DNA of 64,000 nt from Streptomyces sp. 378 (GTDB taxonomy: Bacteria; Actinomycetota; Actinomycetes; Streptomycetales; Streptomycetaceae), in assembly GCF_030124145.1 (NCBI RefSeq), contig NZ_JASKMS010000031.1:1-64000 (forward strand). Direction: 5' to 3'. How positions within the stretch are numbered: the first letter of the stretch is position 1; every line of letters begins with the position of its first letter. The translations under genes were made by a program, and so were the position numbers. Of this stretch, positions 46,046 to 54,288 are shown piece by piece. Under the pieces are notes generated by a model, which saw nothing but the letters and a program-made list of their open reading frames with translations, did not search any database and was not told where the DNA came from.

Positions 46046-47995
46046 TCAGCCGCTGAAGCCGGCCACGTTCTCCTTGGTGACCACCTTCACCGGCACCTTC
46101 ACCGTCTCCTCGACCTTCTCGCCCTTCAGGGCCCGCAGGGCGTTGTCCACAGCGATCTTCCCGAGCTGGGACGGCTGCTGCGCCACGGACGCGTACAGCG
46201 TGCCTCCCTCGACGGCCTTCAGTCCGTCAGGCGTGCCGTCGAAGCCCACGACCGAGACCGACGTGCCGGCCTTGGAACCCAGCGCCTTGATCGCGCCGAG
46301 GGCCATCTCGTCGTTGGCGGCGATGACACCCTGGACGTCCGGGTGGGCCTGGAGCAGGTTCGACATCACGTCGAGGCCCTTGGTGCGGTCGAAGTCGGCG
46401 GGCTGCTGGGCGACGACCCGGATGCCCGGGAAGGCCTTGAGGCCGTTCGCGAAGCCCTGCGCGCGCTCCCGGGCCGCGGACGTGCCGGCCTGGCCCTGGA
46501 GGATCACGATCTTCCCCTTGCCGCCCAGCTTGTCGGCGATGGTCTTGGCGGCGAGTTCACCGCCGGCGACGTTGTCGGAGGCGACCAGAGCGTCCACCGG
46601 TGCCTTGTTGACGCCCCGGTCGACCGCGATGACCGGGATCTTCGCCTGGTCGGCGGCCTTGACGGAGTTGCTCGCGGCGTCCGAGTCCACCGGGTTGACG
46701 ATGATCGCGCCCAGGCCGGAACTGGTGAAGTTCTGCAGCTGGTTGGCCTGCTGGGAGGCGTCGTTCTGGGCATCGGTGACGGTCAGGTCCACGCCCCGCT
46801 TCTCGGCCTCGGCCTGGGCGCCGGCCCGGATCTGCACGAAGAAGGGGTTGTTGAGGGTCGACAGCGACAGGCCCACCTTCGGGCTGCTCGTGGCGGAGGA
46901 GCCGTTGTGCAGGAAGGACGTGGCACCGACGATCGCGACGGTGACCACGGCCGCGAGCCCGTACGTCGCCGCCTGCCTGCCCTTGCCTCCTGAAGAGGCA
47001 CCGGCCACCGGGGTCGCGCCCGCCTTGCGCCGCAGCGTGTCGAACAGCACCGCGAGCGCGATGACGACACCGATGACGACCTGCTGCCAGAACGCCGAGA
47101 CGTTCATCAGGTTCAGCCCGTTGCGCAGCACGGCCAGGATCAGGGCGCCGATGAGCGTGCCGGACGCCTTGCCGGTGCCGCCCGCGAGGGAGGCGCCGCC
47201 GATGACGACGGCGGCGATCGCGTCCAGCTCGTAGCCGTCGGCGGCCTGGGGCTGCGCGGAGGAGAGCCGGGCGGCGAGCACGACACCGGCGACGGCGGCG
47301 AACACGCCGGAGAAGGCGTAGATGGCGAGCTTCTGCCGCTTCACGCGCAGGCCGGACAGCCGCGCGGCCTCCTCGTTGCCGCCGATCGCGTACATGGAGC
47401 GGCCGATGTAGGTCCGGCCGAGCACGAGGGCGGCGATCAGGCCCATCACGACCATCACCAGGACCGGCACCGGCAGCCAGCCGCCGAGCGTGTCGCCGAG
47501 GTGGGAGACGGAGTCGGGGAAGGCGATCGGGGAGCCTTCGGAGATCACCAGGGACAGGCCGCGGGCCACGGACAGCATGGCCAGCGTGGCGATGAACGGC
47601 GGCAGCTTGCCGTAGGAGATCAGGATGCCGTTGACCAGGCCGCAGACGATGCCCGTCGCTATGGCCAGGAGGACGGCGAGGAAGACCGGGACGCCCGCCG
47701 AGGTGGCGCTCCAGGCGAGGACCGTGGCGGACAGGGCGGCGACCGAGCCGACCGACAGGTCGATGCCCGCCGAGACGATCACGAAGGTGACGCCGAAGGC
47801 GAGGATGGCGGTCACGGCCGCCTGTACGCCGACGTTGAGGAGGTTGTCCGTCGTCAGGAAGTCGCCGGACAGCGCCGACATCGCGATGACGAGGACGATG
47901 AGCGCGGTGAGCGCGCCGTTGTCGAGCAGGAGGCGGCGCAGGCCTCCCGAGGCGCCACCCGCGCCCGTCGTGCTCTTGAGCGTGTCAGTGGCCAC
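46046..47995 (-). CDS. rbsC: Ribose ABC transporter permease fused to substrate-binding protein
   Basis: The protein has 649 residues. Residues 1-335 are an RbsC-type permease (VTFVIVSAGIDLSVGSVAAL, IPNGIL-type loop, GGASLAGGTGKASGTLIGAL). Residues about 345-370 form another helix (GLAAVVTVAIVGATSFLHN). Residues about 380-649 are a complete RbsB-type ribose-binding domain (KVGLSLSTLNNPFFVQIRAG to VKVVTKENVAGFSG) with no signal peptide of its own. The binding protein is thus tethered outside by the extra helix. GTG 47995 overlaps the rbsA end by 11 bases and follows AAGGAGG. Confidence 0.93.
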   Translation of the reverse strand: MATDTLKSTTGAGGASGGLRRLLLDNGALTALIVLVIAMSALSGDFLTTDNLLNVGVQAAVTAILAFGVTFVIVSAGIDLSVGSVAALSATVLAWSATSAGVPVFLAVLLAIATGIVCGLVNGILISYGKLPPFIATLAMLSVARGLSLVISEGSPIAFPDSVSHLGDTLGGWLPVPVLVMVVMGLIAALVLGRTYIGRSMYAIGGNEEAARLSGLRVKRQKLAIYAFSGVFAAVAGVVLAARLSSAQPQAADGYELDAIAAVVIGGASLAGGTGKASGTLIGALILAVLRNGLNLMNVSAFWQQVVIGVVIALAVLFDTLRRKAGATPVAGASSGGKGRQAATYGLAAVVTVAIVGATSFLHNGSSATSSPKVGLSLSTLNNPFFVQIRAGAQAEAEKRGVDLTVTDAQNDASQQANQLQNFTSSGLGAIIVNPVDSDAASNSVKAADQAKIPVIAVDRGVNKAPVDALVASDNVAGGELAAKTIADKLGGKGKIVILQGQAGTSAARERAQGFANGLKAFPGIRVVAQQPADFDRTKGLDVMSNLLQAHPDVQGVIAANDEMALGAIKALGSKAGTSVSVVGFDGTPDGLKAVEGGTLYASVAQQPSQLGKIAVDNALRALKGEKVEETVKVPVKVVTKENVAGFSG

Positions 47996-49505
47996 GGGAG
48001 GCCTCCTTGTCAGTGCTGGGGTTGCTTACTGCGAGTGCCATCACGGCGTCCTGGGTCGCCTCGGCGGCGGAGAGTTCACCGGCGATCCGGCCCTGGGCCA
48101 TCACCAGCACCCGGTCGCTCATGCCGAGCACCTCGGGAAGGTCGCTGGAGATCATCAGGACGGCCGCGCCGGCGGCGGTGAGTTCGTTGACGAGCTGGTA
48201 GATCTCGACCTTGGCGCCGACGTCGATGCCGCGCGTCGGCTCGTCGAGGATCAGCACCTTGGTGTCGGCCAGCAGCCACTTGCCGATGACGACCTTCTGC
48301 TGGTTGCCGCCGGAGAGGGTGCGCACGTGCTGGCCCAGGCCCGCCATCCGCACGCCGAGCCGCCGGGCGATGCGTTCGGCCGCCTGGCGCCGGCCCTTGA
48401 GGTCGACGAGGCCCGCGCGGGTGGCCGACCGCAGGGTCACCAGGCCGAGGTTCTCCTCGACCGAGGCGTCCAGCACCAGGCCCTGGCCCTTGCGGTCCTC
48501 GGGGACGAGCCCGATGCCCGCGGTCATCGCCGCGTTGATGTCGTGCTTGGCGACCGGGGCCCCGGAGACCTTCACGGTGCCCCGGTCGTAGGCGTCGGCC
48601 CCGAAGACCGCCCGGACGACCTCGGTGCGCCCGGCGCCGACCAGTCCGGCGATGCCGACGACCTCACCGGCGTGCACCTCGAAACCGATGTCGTGGAAGA
48701 CGCCGTCCCGGGTGAGCCCCTCGACGGACAGCAGGGCGGCGCCGCGGTCGGCCCGCTCGCGCGGGTACTGCTGCTCGATGGAGCGACCGACCATGAGCCG
48801 TACGAGCTCGTCCTCGGGCGCGGAGGCGGGGACCTGGCCCACGCTCTTCCCGTCCCGGATGACCGTCACCCGGTCGCCGAGTGCGGCGATCTCCTCCAGG
48901 TGGTGGGTGATGAAGACGATCCCGACGCCGTCCTCGCGCAGCGTGCGCACGATCGCGAAGAGCTTGTCGACCTCCTCGGAGGTGAGCACGGCGGTCGGCT
49001 CGTCCATGATCAGCACGCGGGCGTCCAGGCTGAGCGCCTTGGCGATCTCGACCATCTGCAGGCGGGCGATGCCGAGTTCACGGACCCGCGCGCGGGGTGA
49101 CACGGTCACGCCGACCCGCTTCAGCAGGACCTCGGCGTCGGCCTCCATGCGCCCGCGGTCGATCATCCCGAACCGGCGCGGCTGGCGTCCGAGGAAGATG
49201 TTCTCGGCGACCGTGAGATCGGGTACCAGGTTGAACTCCTGGTAGATGGTGGCGATCCCGAGCCGCTCGGAGTCCTGGGCGCCCTGGATGCGGGTCTCCG
49301 CACCGCCGACCAGGATCCGCCCGGCGTCGGGGGTGTAGGCGCCGGAGAGCATCTTGATGAGGGTGCTCTTGCCCGCGCCGTTCTCACCGAGCAGCACGTG
49401 CACCTCGCCCCGGCGCAGGTCGAAGTCGACGCCGTCCAGCGCGACCACGCCCGGGAAGGTCTTGCGTATGCCCTCGATGCGCAGCAACTCGTCCGCGTCG
49501 CTCAC
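47985..49505 (-). CDS. rbsA: Ribose ABC transporter ATP-binding protein
   Basis: This 506-residue protein has two fused ABC domains, as in RbsA/MglA. The first has LLGENGAGKSTLIKMLSG (Walker A), ELGIARLQMVEIAKALS (signature-like) and VLIMDEPTAVLTSEEVD. The second has IAGLVGAGRTEVVRAVFGAD, a degenerate Walker A, and LSGGNQQKVVIGKWL and LILDEPTRGIDVGAK. The weak second site is usual for the family. GTG 49505 with AAAGGAG overlaps the stop of the regulator gene (GTGA), so regulator and transporter are translated together. Confidence 0.95.
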   Translation of the reverse strand: MSDADELLRIEGIRKTFPGVVALDGVDFDLRRGEVHVLLGENGAGKSTLIKMLSGAYTPDAGRILVGGAETRIQGAQDSERLGIATIYQEFNLVPDLTVAENIFLGRQPRRFGMIDRGRMEADAEVLLKRVGVTVSPRARVRELGIARLQMVEIAKALSLDARVLIMDEPTAVLTSEEVDKLFAIVRTLREDGVGIVFITHHLEEIAALGDRVTVIRDGKSVGQVPASAPEDELVRLMVGRSIEQQYPRERADRGAALLSVEGLTRDGVFHDIGFEVHAGEVVGIAGLVGAGRTEVVRAVFGADAYDRGTVKVSGAPVAKHDINAAMTAGIGLVPEDRKGQGLVLDASVEENLGLVTLRSATRAGLVDLKGRRQAAERIARRLGVRMAGLGQHVRTLSGGNQQKVVIGKWLLADTKVLILDEPTRGIDVGAKVEIYQLVNELTAAGAAVLMISSDLPEVLGMSDRVLVMAQGRIAGELSAAEATQDAVMALAVSNPSTDKEASRGH

Positions 49506-50521
49506 GTCGTGCTCCTTTGCACTGGGGTGGGGTTCTCGCCGCACGAGCGGCGTACGACGAGCCGGGCGGGGAGGGTGACGGACTCGCCGGGCCGTCCCTC
49601 GATGCGGTCGACCAGGGCCCGTACGGCGGCCCGGCCCAGCTCGCCCGTGGGCTGGGCGATCGCGGTGATCGGCGGATCGGTGTGCACGAACCACCGGATG
49701 TCGTCGAACGCGGCCAGCGCGAGGTCGTCCGGCACCCGCAGGCCACGCGCCCGTACGGCGTCCAGCGCGCCGAGCGCCATCAGGTTGTCGGCGGCGAAGA
49801 CGGCCTCGGGCGGCTCGGCCAGATCGAGGAAGCCCTCGGTGACCAGGCGGCCGCTCTCGGCCTGGAAGTCGCCCTGCCCTATGTAGGCGTCGGGCAGTTC
49901 GAGCCCGTACGCGCCGAGCGCCTCCCGGAAGACCTCGACGCGCTCGCGGCCGGTCGTGGTCGCCGCCGGACCCGCGATGATGGCGAGCCGCCGGTGCCCC
50001 AGCCCGTGCAGATGCGCCACGAGGTCCCGTACGGCGCTCCGCCCGTCCGCCCGCACCACCGGCACGTCCACGCCCGGGATCCACCGGTCCACGAACACCA
50101 TGGGCGTCCCGGCCCGCACGGCGTCCAGCATCAGCGGCGAGCCGCCGTCCGTGGGGGAGACGAGCAGCCCGTCGATGCGCCGGTCCAGCAGGTTCCGTAC
50201 GTGGTGGTCCTGGAGGTCCGGCCGTTCGTCGGCGTTGCCGATGATGACGCTGTAGCCAAGCGCGCGGGCCTCCTCCTCGACGGAGCGGGCCAGCTCGGTG
50301 AAGTACGGGTTCAGTACGTCGCTGATGACCAGGCCGAGGGTGTGGGTCTGGTCGGTGCGCAGGGAGCGGGCGACGGCGTTCGGGCGGTAGCCCAGGGTCT
50401 CGACGGCGGCCAGCACGCGCGTGCGCGCGCCGGCGCTGACCGACGGATGGTCGTTCAGGACGCGCGAGACCGTGGCGACGGAGACGCCTGCCTCGGCAGC
50501 GACGTCCTTGATGCTGGCCAC
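49502..50521 (-). CDS. rbsR: LacI-family regulator of the ribose operon
   Basis: The 339-residue protein starts at GTG 50521 (AAGGAGGTGG). It has the HTH SIKDVAAEAGVSVATVSRVL and hinge RPNAVARSLRTDQTHTLGLV, then a ribose-binding-like effector domain (VVRADGRSAVRDLVAHLHGL, VFAADNLMALGALDAVRARG). It is the first gene of the operon that continues with rbsA. Two copies of ATGGAATCGATTACA lie in front of it and are the likely binding sites, so autoregulation with release by ribose is inferred. Confidence 0.88.
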   Translation of the reverse strand: MASIKDVAAEAGVSVATVSRVLNDHPSVSAGARTRVLAAVETLGYRPNAVARSLRTDQTHTLGLVISDVLNPYFTELARSVEEEARALGYSVIIGNADERPDLQDHHVRNLLDRRIDGLLVSPTDGGSPLMLDAVRAGTPMVFVDRWIPGVDVPVVRADGRSAVRDLVAHLHGLGHRRLAIIAGPAATTTGRERVEVFREALGAYGLELPDAYIGQGDFQAESGRLVTEGFLDLAEPPEAVFAADNLMALGALDAVRARGLRVPDDLALAAFDDIRWFVHTDPPITAIAQPTGELGRAAVRALVDRIEGRPGESVTLPARLVVRRSCGENPTPVQRSTT

Positions 50522-50573
50522 CGCCGCTCCACCTCCTTGTGGATCAGTCGTGGGGAGCGCCGGGTGAGCGCTC

Positions 50574-50614
50574 ATGGAATCGATTACATCGACGGGAGCA
50601 TGGAATCGATTACA
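50574..50614. promoter_or_regulatory. Paired LacI operator upstream of the ribose operon
   Basis: ATGGAATCGATTACA occurs at 50574-50588 and again, identical, at 50600-50614, a 26-base spacing. The core AATCGATT is palindromic, as for LacI-type regulators. It lies between the divergent rbsR (minus) and cupin (plus) genes. Confidence 0.75.
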
Positions 50615-50728
50615 CGCATTCGAATCAAGCCCCCGGCGGCACCTCTTGACCGGATCGTGATGTCGCGGGCGGCTTTCCGGAGGTCCAGGCTGGAAGGAGA
50701 GGTTCGTTTCACGGCGAGCGGAGGAGCC

Positions 50729-51094
50729 ATGACGGCGGCGACCCGGAACGACGTGCCCGTCGCCCTCGAAGGCGACGGGGTGGAACTGCGCATCAAGCCC
50801 ATCGGCGGCGGCCTGTCGGTCGGCTACATCACCCTGCCCCGGGGCACGGACATGGGCCCGGCCCTCAAGGGCCTGCCGGACGACGCGTGCCAGTGCCCGC
50901 ACTGGGGCTATCTGCTCAAGGGCCGGATCAGGATGCGCACGGCCGCGGGCGAGGAGGAGTACGAGGCAGGACAGGCGTACTACTGGGGCCCCGGCCATGT
51001 GCCGGTGGCGCTGGAGGACAGCGAGCTGGTGGAGTTCTCGCCGAGTGAGGACTTCCAGCAGGTGATCGACCACGTGGTGGCACAGGCCGGGTGA
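50729..51094 (+). CDS. Cupin-domain protein
   Basis: This 121-residue single-domain cupin has CPHWGYLLKGRIRMRTAAGE (the H-containing first motif) and YYWGPGHVPVALEDSELVEF (second motif). There are few metal His ligands, so it may bind a small molecule rather than a metal. GAGGAG precedes ATG 50729. It is divergent from rbsR across the double LacI operator, so it may share ribose control. Function is unknown. Confidence 0.75.
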   Translation: MTAATRNDVPVALEGDGVELRIKPIGGGLSVGYITLPRGTDMGPALKGLPDDACQCPHWGYLLKGRIRMRTAAGEEEYEAGQAYYWGPGHVPVALEDSELVEFSPSEDFQQVIDHVVAQAG

Positions 51095-51171
51095 GGTGGG
51101 GGATCCCCCGGGCCACCGATGAGTTTCGGCGGCCCGAGCGGTCCATCCCTCATCGATCACAGGAGGAGCCC

Positions 51172-51819
51172 GTGTCGCAGCTGCTGCGTGTACAGAATTT
51201 CACCGTCTCGAGCGACGGATTCGGTGCCGGTGAGGGCCAGAGCCTGGAGCGGCCGTTCGGCCATGCCGATCCCGGCACGATGTTCGCCTGGGCCGGGGCG
51301 ACCGCGAGCTGGCCGAACGGCACCGATCCGGGCGGGAGCCGCGGTCTCGACGACCACCTGGTGCGCGACTTCCACCACGGCATCGGCGCCGAGATCATGG
51401 GCCGCAACAAGTTCAGTCCGCAGCGCGGCCCTTGGGAGAACCACGACTGGCAGGGCTGGTGGGGCGACGAGCCGCCGTTCCACACGCCGGTGTTCGTCAT
51501 GACCCACCACGAGCGCCCCTCGTTCACCCTCTCCGACACGACGTTCCACTTCGTCGGCGGGGATCCGGCCGAGGTCCTCGCCCGGGCGCGCGAAGCGGCC
51601 GGGGGCAAGGACGTCCGGCTCGGCGGTGGGGCGGCCACAGTCCGGGAGTTCCTGGACGCCGACCTCGTGGACACGCTGCATGTGGCGGTCTCACCCGATG
51701 TGGTGCTCGGGTCCGGCTCACGGCTGTGGGAGTCCCCCGAGGAACTGTTCGACCGCTTCCACTGCGATGTCGCGCCGAGCCCGAGCGGGGTGACGCACCA
51801 CCTGTTCTGGCGGAAGTAG
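51172..51819 (+). CDS. Dihydrofolate reductase-like (RibD C-terminal) protein
   Basis: The 215-residue RibD_C-type reductase starts at GTG 51172 (AGGAGG). It has a beta-strand start (LLRVQNFTVSSDGFGAGEGQ), a nucleotide-binding middle (GAEIMGRNKFSPQRGPWENH) and GGKDVRLGGGAATVREFLDA with VDTLHVAVSPDVVLGSGSRL near the end. Such proteins are NADPH reductases of uncertain substrate. It lies 77 bases after the cupin gene and may be co-transcribed with it. Confidence 0.85.
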   Translation: MSQLLRVQNFTVSSDGFGAGEGQSLERPFGHADPGTMFAWAGATASWPNGTDPGGSRGLDDHLVRDFHHGIGAEIMGRNKFSPQRGPWENHDWQGWWGDEPPFHTPVFVMTHHERPSFTLSDTTFHFVGGDPAEVLARAREAAGGKDVRLGGGAATVREFLDADLVDTLHVAVSPDVVLGSGSRLWESPEELFDRFHCDVAPSPSGVTHHLFWRK

Positions 51820-51826
51820 CGGCGGA

Positions 51827-52627
51827 TCAGCCGCCCTTGCCCCAGTCCAGGCGGTCGGCGAGCCCGGCGGCGGCGAAGGCCGCCGCCAGTTCGTCGCGGC
51901 CCTCGGTGAAGTGGGCCCAGCTGTCGTAGTGGACGGGCACCACACGGCGGGCGCCGAGGAGCCGCGCGGCCTCGGCGGCCATCGCGCTGTCCAGGACGAT
52001 GACCCGGTTGTCGAAGAGCACGGGGAAGCGGGGAGCACCGGCGAAGAGCACGGCGGTGTCGACAGGGCCGAAACGGCCGGCGATCTCACGGACCGCGTCG
52101 AGTGAGGCGTTGTCGCCGCTGACGTAGACGGTGGGCAGGCCCTCGCCGGTCAGGACGAAACCGACGACCTGACCGGTGAACGGCTCGACCTGCTCGCGAG
52201 GGCCGGGCCCGTGCAGGGCCGGGACACCCGTCACGGTGACCGTGCCGCCGCCGGGGCGGTCCAGTGCGACGGACTCCCAGTCGGACAGGCCCCGGGCCTT
52301 GTCGCCCAGGCTCTCGCGCAGGCGCTCGCCGCCGCCGGGCGTGGTCAGCGTCAGGGGTATTCCGGCGAGCAGGGCCCGGCCGGAGGTGTCGAGATTGTCG
52401 GGGTGCTCGTCGTGGGAGAGCAGGACCACGTCGATACGGCCGAGGTCGGCGGGGCTTCCGGCGGAGGGCGCGGTCTTGGTCAGGAGCGGGCCTCCGGGAG
52501 GGCCGTAGTCGCCGGGGGCGTCGAAGGTCGGGTCGGTCAGGAAGCGCAGGCCGCCGTACTCGAAGAAGGCGGTCGGGCCGCCGAGGACGCGGACGGGGAA
52601 GTCGGTCGTCACGGGAAGGGAGGACAT
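51827..52627 (-). CDS. MBL-fold metal-dependent hydrolase
   Basis: The 266-residue protein has the UlaG/metallo-beta-lactamase-like fold. The metal motif is LLSHDEHPDNLD (H-x-x-x-H-x-D-x-x), with ALHGPGPREQVEPFTG, VYVSGDNASLDAV and PVHYDSWAHF later. ATG 52627 starts the conserved sequence. A CTCACGG/CCGTGAG inverted repeat in front is shared with the divergent CGNR zinc finger gene, whose product may regulate it. The substrate is unknown. Confidence 0.87.
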   Translation of the reverse strand: MSSLPVTTDFPVRVLGGPTAFFEYGGLRFLTDPTFDAPGDYGPPGGPLLTKTAPSAGSPADLGRIDVVLLSHDEHPDNLDTSGRALLAGIPLTLTTPGGGERLRESLGDKARGLSDWESVALDRPGGGTVTVTGVPALHGPGPREQVEPFTGQVVGFVLTGEGLPTVYVSGDNASLDAVREIAGRFGPVDTAVLFAGAPRFPVLFDNRVIVLDSAMAAEAARLLGARRVVPVHYDSWAHFTEGRDELAAAFAAAGLADRLDWGKGG

Positions 52628-52634
52628 ACGACAC

Positions 52635-52686
52635 CTCACGGATAGACGCGTTTGAACCGTGAGACGACCGTAGCCGCTTCTCACGG
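52635..52686. promoter_or_regulatory. CTCACGG repeats between divergent genes
   Basis: CTCACGG at 52635, its inverse CCGTGAG at 52657, and CTCACGG again at 52680 lie in the 77-base gap between the MBL-fold and CGNR genes. They are likely regulator-binding half-sites, possibly for the CGNR protein. Confidence 0.5.
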
Positions 52687-52704
52687 ATATGGGCAAGCCG
52701 TACC

Positions 52705-53307
52705 ATGAGAAGCATGGAGGAGCCCGTGACCGAACACCCCGCCCCGCCGCCCGCACAGGGCGAGGAGGAGCACCCCTCGCTGGCCCTCGCCAACTCGGCG
52801 ATCGCGCTGCCCGGCGGGCGCACCCTCGACCTGGTGGGCAGCCCGGCGCAGGCCAACCACTGGCTGACCCAGCGCGGCCTCGCCCCGGTCGACGCCGGCA
52901 TGCGGGAGATGTGCGCGGCCCAACTGCGGTCGCTGCGCGAACAGATCAGGTCGTTGTTCGCCGCCCGGACCGACGGCGTGCGCGCCCTGCCCGCGGCGGT
53001 GAACGCCCTCAACGACGCGATGACCCGGGTCCCCACGGCCCCTCTGCTGCGGTGGGACGACACCACCGGCCCCTACCGCACCGCCCCTCACCCCACCACC
53101 GCGATCGTCGACCTCGCGCTGGCCACACTCGCCGCCGACGCCGCCGACCTGCTCACCTCACCCGAGGCCGAGCGCCTCACCGCCTGCGGCTCCCCGCCCT
53201 GCAACCGCTTCCTGCTCCGCCACGGCCGCCGCCACTGGTGCTCCACCCGCTGCGGCGACCGCGCCCGCGCGGCCCGGGCGTACGCGCGCCGCACCGAGCA
53301 GCGCTGA
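52705..53307 (+). CDS. CGNR zinc finger (ABATE domain) transcription factor-like protein
   Basis: The 200-residue protein has a helical ABATE domain (DLVGSPAQANHWLTQRG to about residue 130). A C-terminal zinc finger follows: CGSPPCNRFLLRHGRRHWCS and TRCGDRARAARAYARR, with the four cysteines and the CGNR-like CGDR. Proteins of this type are treated as DNA-binding stress regulators. It is divergent from the MBL-fold hydrolase. The start is ATG 52705 or 52714. Confidence 0.85.
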   Translation: MRSMEEPVTEHPAPPPAQGEEEHPSLALANSAIALPGGRTLDLVGSPAQANHWLTQRGLAPVDAGMREMCAAQLRSLREQIRSLFAARTDGVRALPAAVNALNDAMTRVPTAPLLRWDDTTGPYRTAPHPTTAIVDLALATLAADAADLLTSPEAERLTACGSPPCNRFLLRHGRRHWCSTRCGDRARAARAYARRTEQR

Positions 53308-53318
53308 CTCCGCCCCCG

Positions 53319-53546
53319 TCAGGGCCGGGGCGGTGGGGCGAGCCGCCCCCCTCTGCTCTCCGCGATCCTCTTGACGTCCTGTAGCGACTCGCTGAGCCGC
53401 CGGGCCAAGTAGCGCAGCTCCGCGCTCGTCACCCGGCGTTCCGAGAGAAGCTCGGCGGCGTGCCCGAGCAGTCGGTCCGCCATGTCGATCTGCACGTCCT
53501 CGATCTCGTCGGCGAGTCGTGAGACGTAGCCGGTTCCGTCGCCCAC
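53319..53546 (-). CDS. Small helical conserved protein
   Basis: A 75-residue product from GTG 53546: VGDGTGYVSRLADEIEDVQI, then DMADRLLGHAAELLSERRVT and LARRLSESLQDVKRIAESRG. It is all helical and Arg/Glu-rich. It resembles small Streptomyces regulatory-neighbour proteins of unknown function. The RBS is weak. The frame stays open 5' of this start over the truncated Scr1 gene on the other strand, so the start could be wrong. Confidence 0.5.
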   Translation of the reverse strand: MGDGTGYVSRLADEIEDVQIDMADRLLGHAAELLSERRVTSAELRYLARRLSESLQDVKRIAESRGGRLAPPPRP

Positions 53547-53587
53547 GATGTAGCACGGCCTGCCGTCACTACCGGTCCACGGCAGGA

Positions 53588-53943
53588 CGCTTCTCGACGA
53601 GGCCGTGCTGCGACGCGCTGTGGGCGGTCCGCAGGTCATGGCGGAACAACTGCACAAGATCGCGGACTTGGCCGAGTCGCGACGGATCCGGCTGCACGTG
53701 CTCCCGTACCGCGTCGGTGCACATCCGCTCATGGAGAGCCTGCTCACCCTGATGAGCTTTGAGGATTCCGCCCCGGTGGCATACGTCGACGCGTTCGAGA
53801 CGGGACGGCTGATGGACGATCCGGCGCTGGTGAGGTCCTGCCAGACCGCTTACGCTCTGGCTCTGAGCGACGCGTTGTCGCAGCAGGATTCACTGGCCCT
53901 CGTCAGGTCGGCAGCAGAGGATCACACGCATGATCAGCAGTGA
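53588..53943 (+). pseudogene. Scr1-family (DUF5753) regulator, N-terminally truncated
   Basis: The plus strand reads LLDEAVLRRAVGGPQVMAEQ, then AESRRIRLHVLPYRVGAHPL, FEDSAPVAYVDAFETGRLMD and ALVRSAAEDHTHDQQ. This is the C-terminal half of the HTH-DUF5753 regulators that pair with DUF397 proteins. The HTH and the first about 170 residues are absent, replaced by the opposite-strand gene at 53319. It cannot bind DNA in the usual way. Confidence 0.75.
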
Positions 53944-54130
53944 GTACTCCGGGTGGTTCAAGTCCAGCTACAGCGGCGGTAGTCAAGCTGAGTGCCTCGA
54001 AGTCGCCCCCGGCCACCCCGACGTCCCGGTGCGGGACAGCAAGGCCGCCCACGGCCCCGCCCTGGTCTTCTCGCGAAGCGGCTGGACGGCGTTCGTCGCC
54101 GCCGTCAAGGACGGGCACCTCACGGGCTGA
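53930..54130 (+). CDS. DUF397 family protein
   Basis: This 66-residue protein is typical of DUF397: SGWFKSSYSGGSQAECLEVA, then VPVRDSKAAHGPALVFSRSG and WTAFVAAVKDGHLTG. Such proteins in Streptomyces sit next to DUF5753 regulators and influence development (BldB/WhiJ-type pairs). Its start overlaps the end of the truncated regulator gene, so the pair was once an operon and now lacks its DNA-binding partner. Confidence 0.92.
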   Translation: MISSEYSGWFKSSYSGGSQAECLEVAPGHPDVPVRDSKAAHGPALVFSRSGWTAFVAAVKDGHLTG

Positions 54131-54288
54131 GCAGGCAGCAAGCCCGGCGCCCGCCGAGCGATCCCGGGCGTCGGTTCCTCACCGGCCGAGAAGCGGGCGC
54201 GGTCGCACTGCTGCTCCTGTGGGGCATCGCGTACGGCACCGTACCGGTCGCCCCGCAGGGTCCGTCCGCTGCGCTGCGCGCTGACGCG

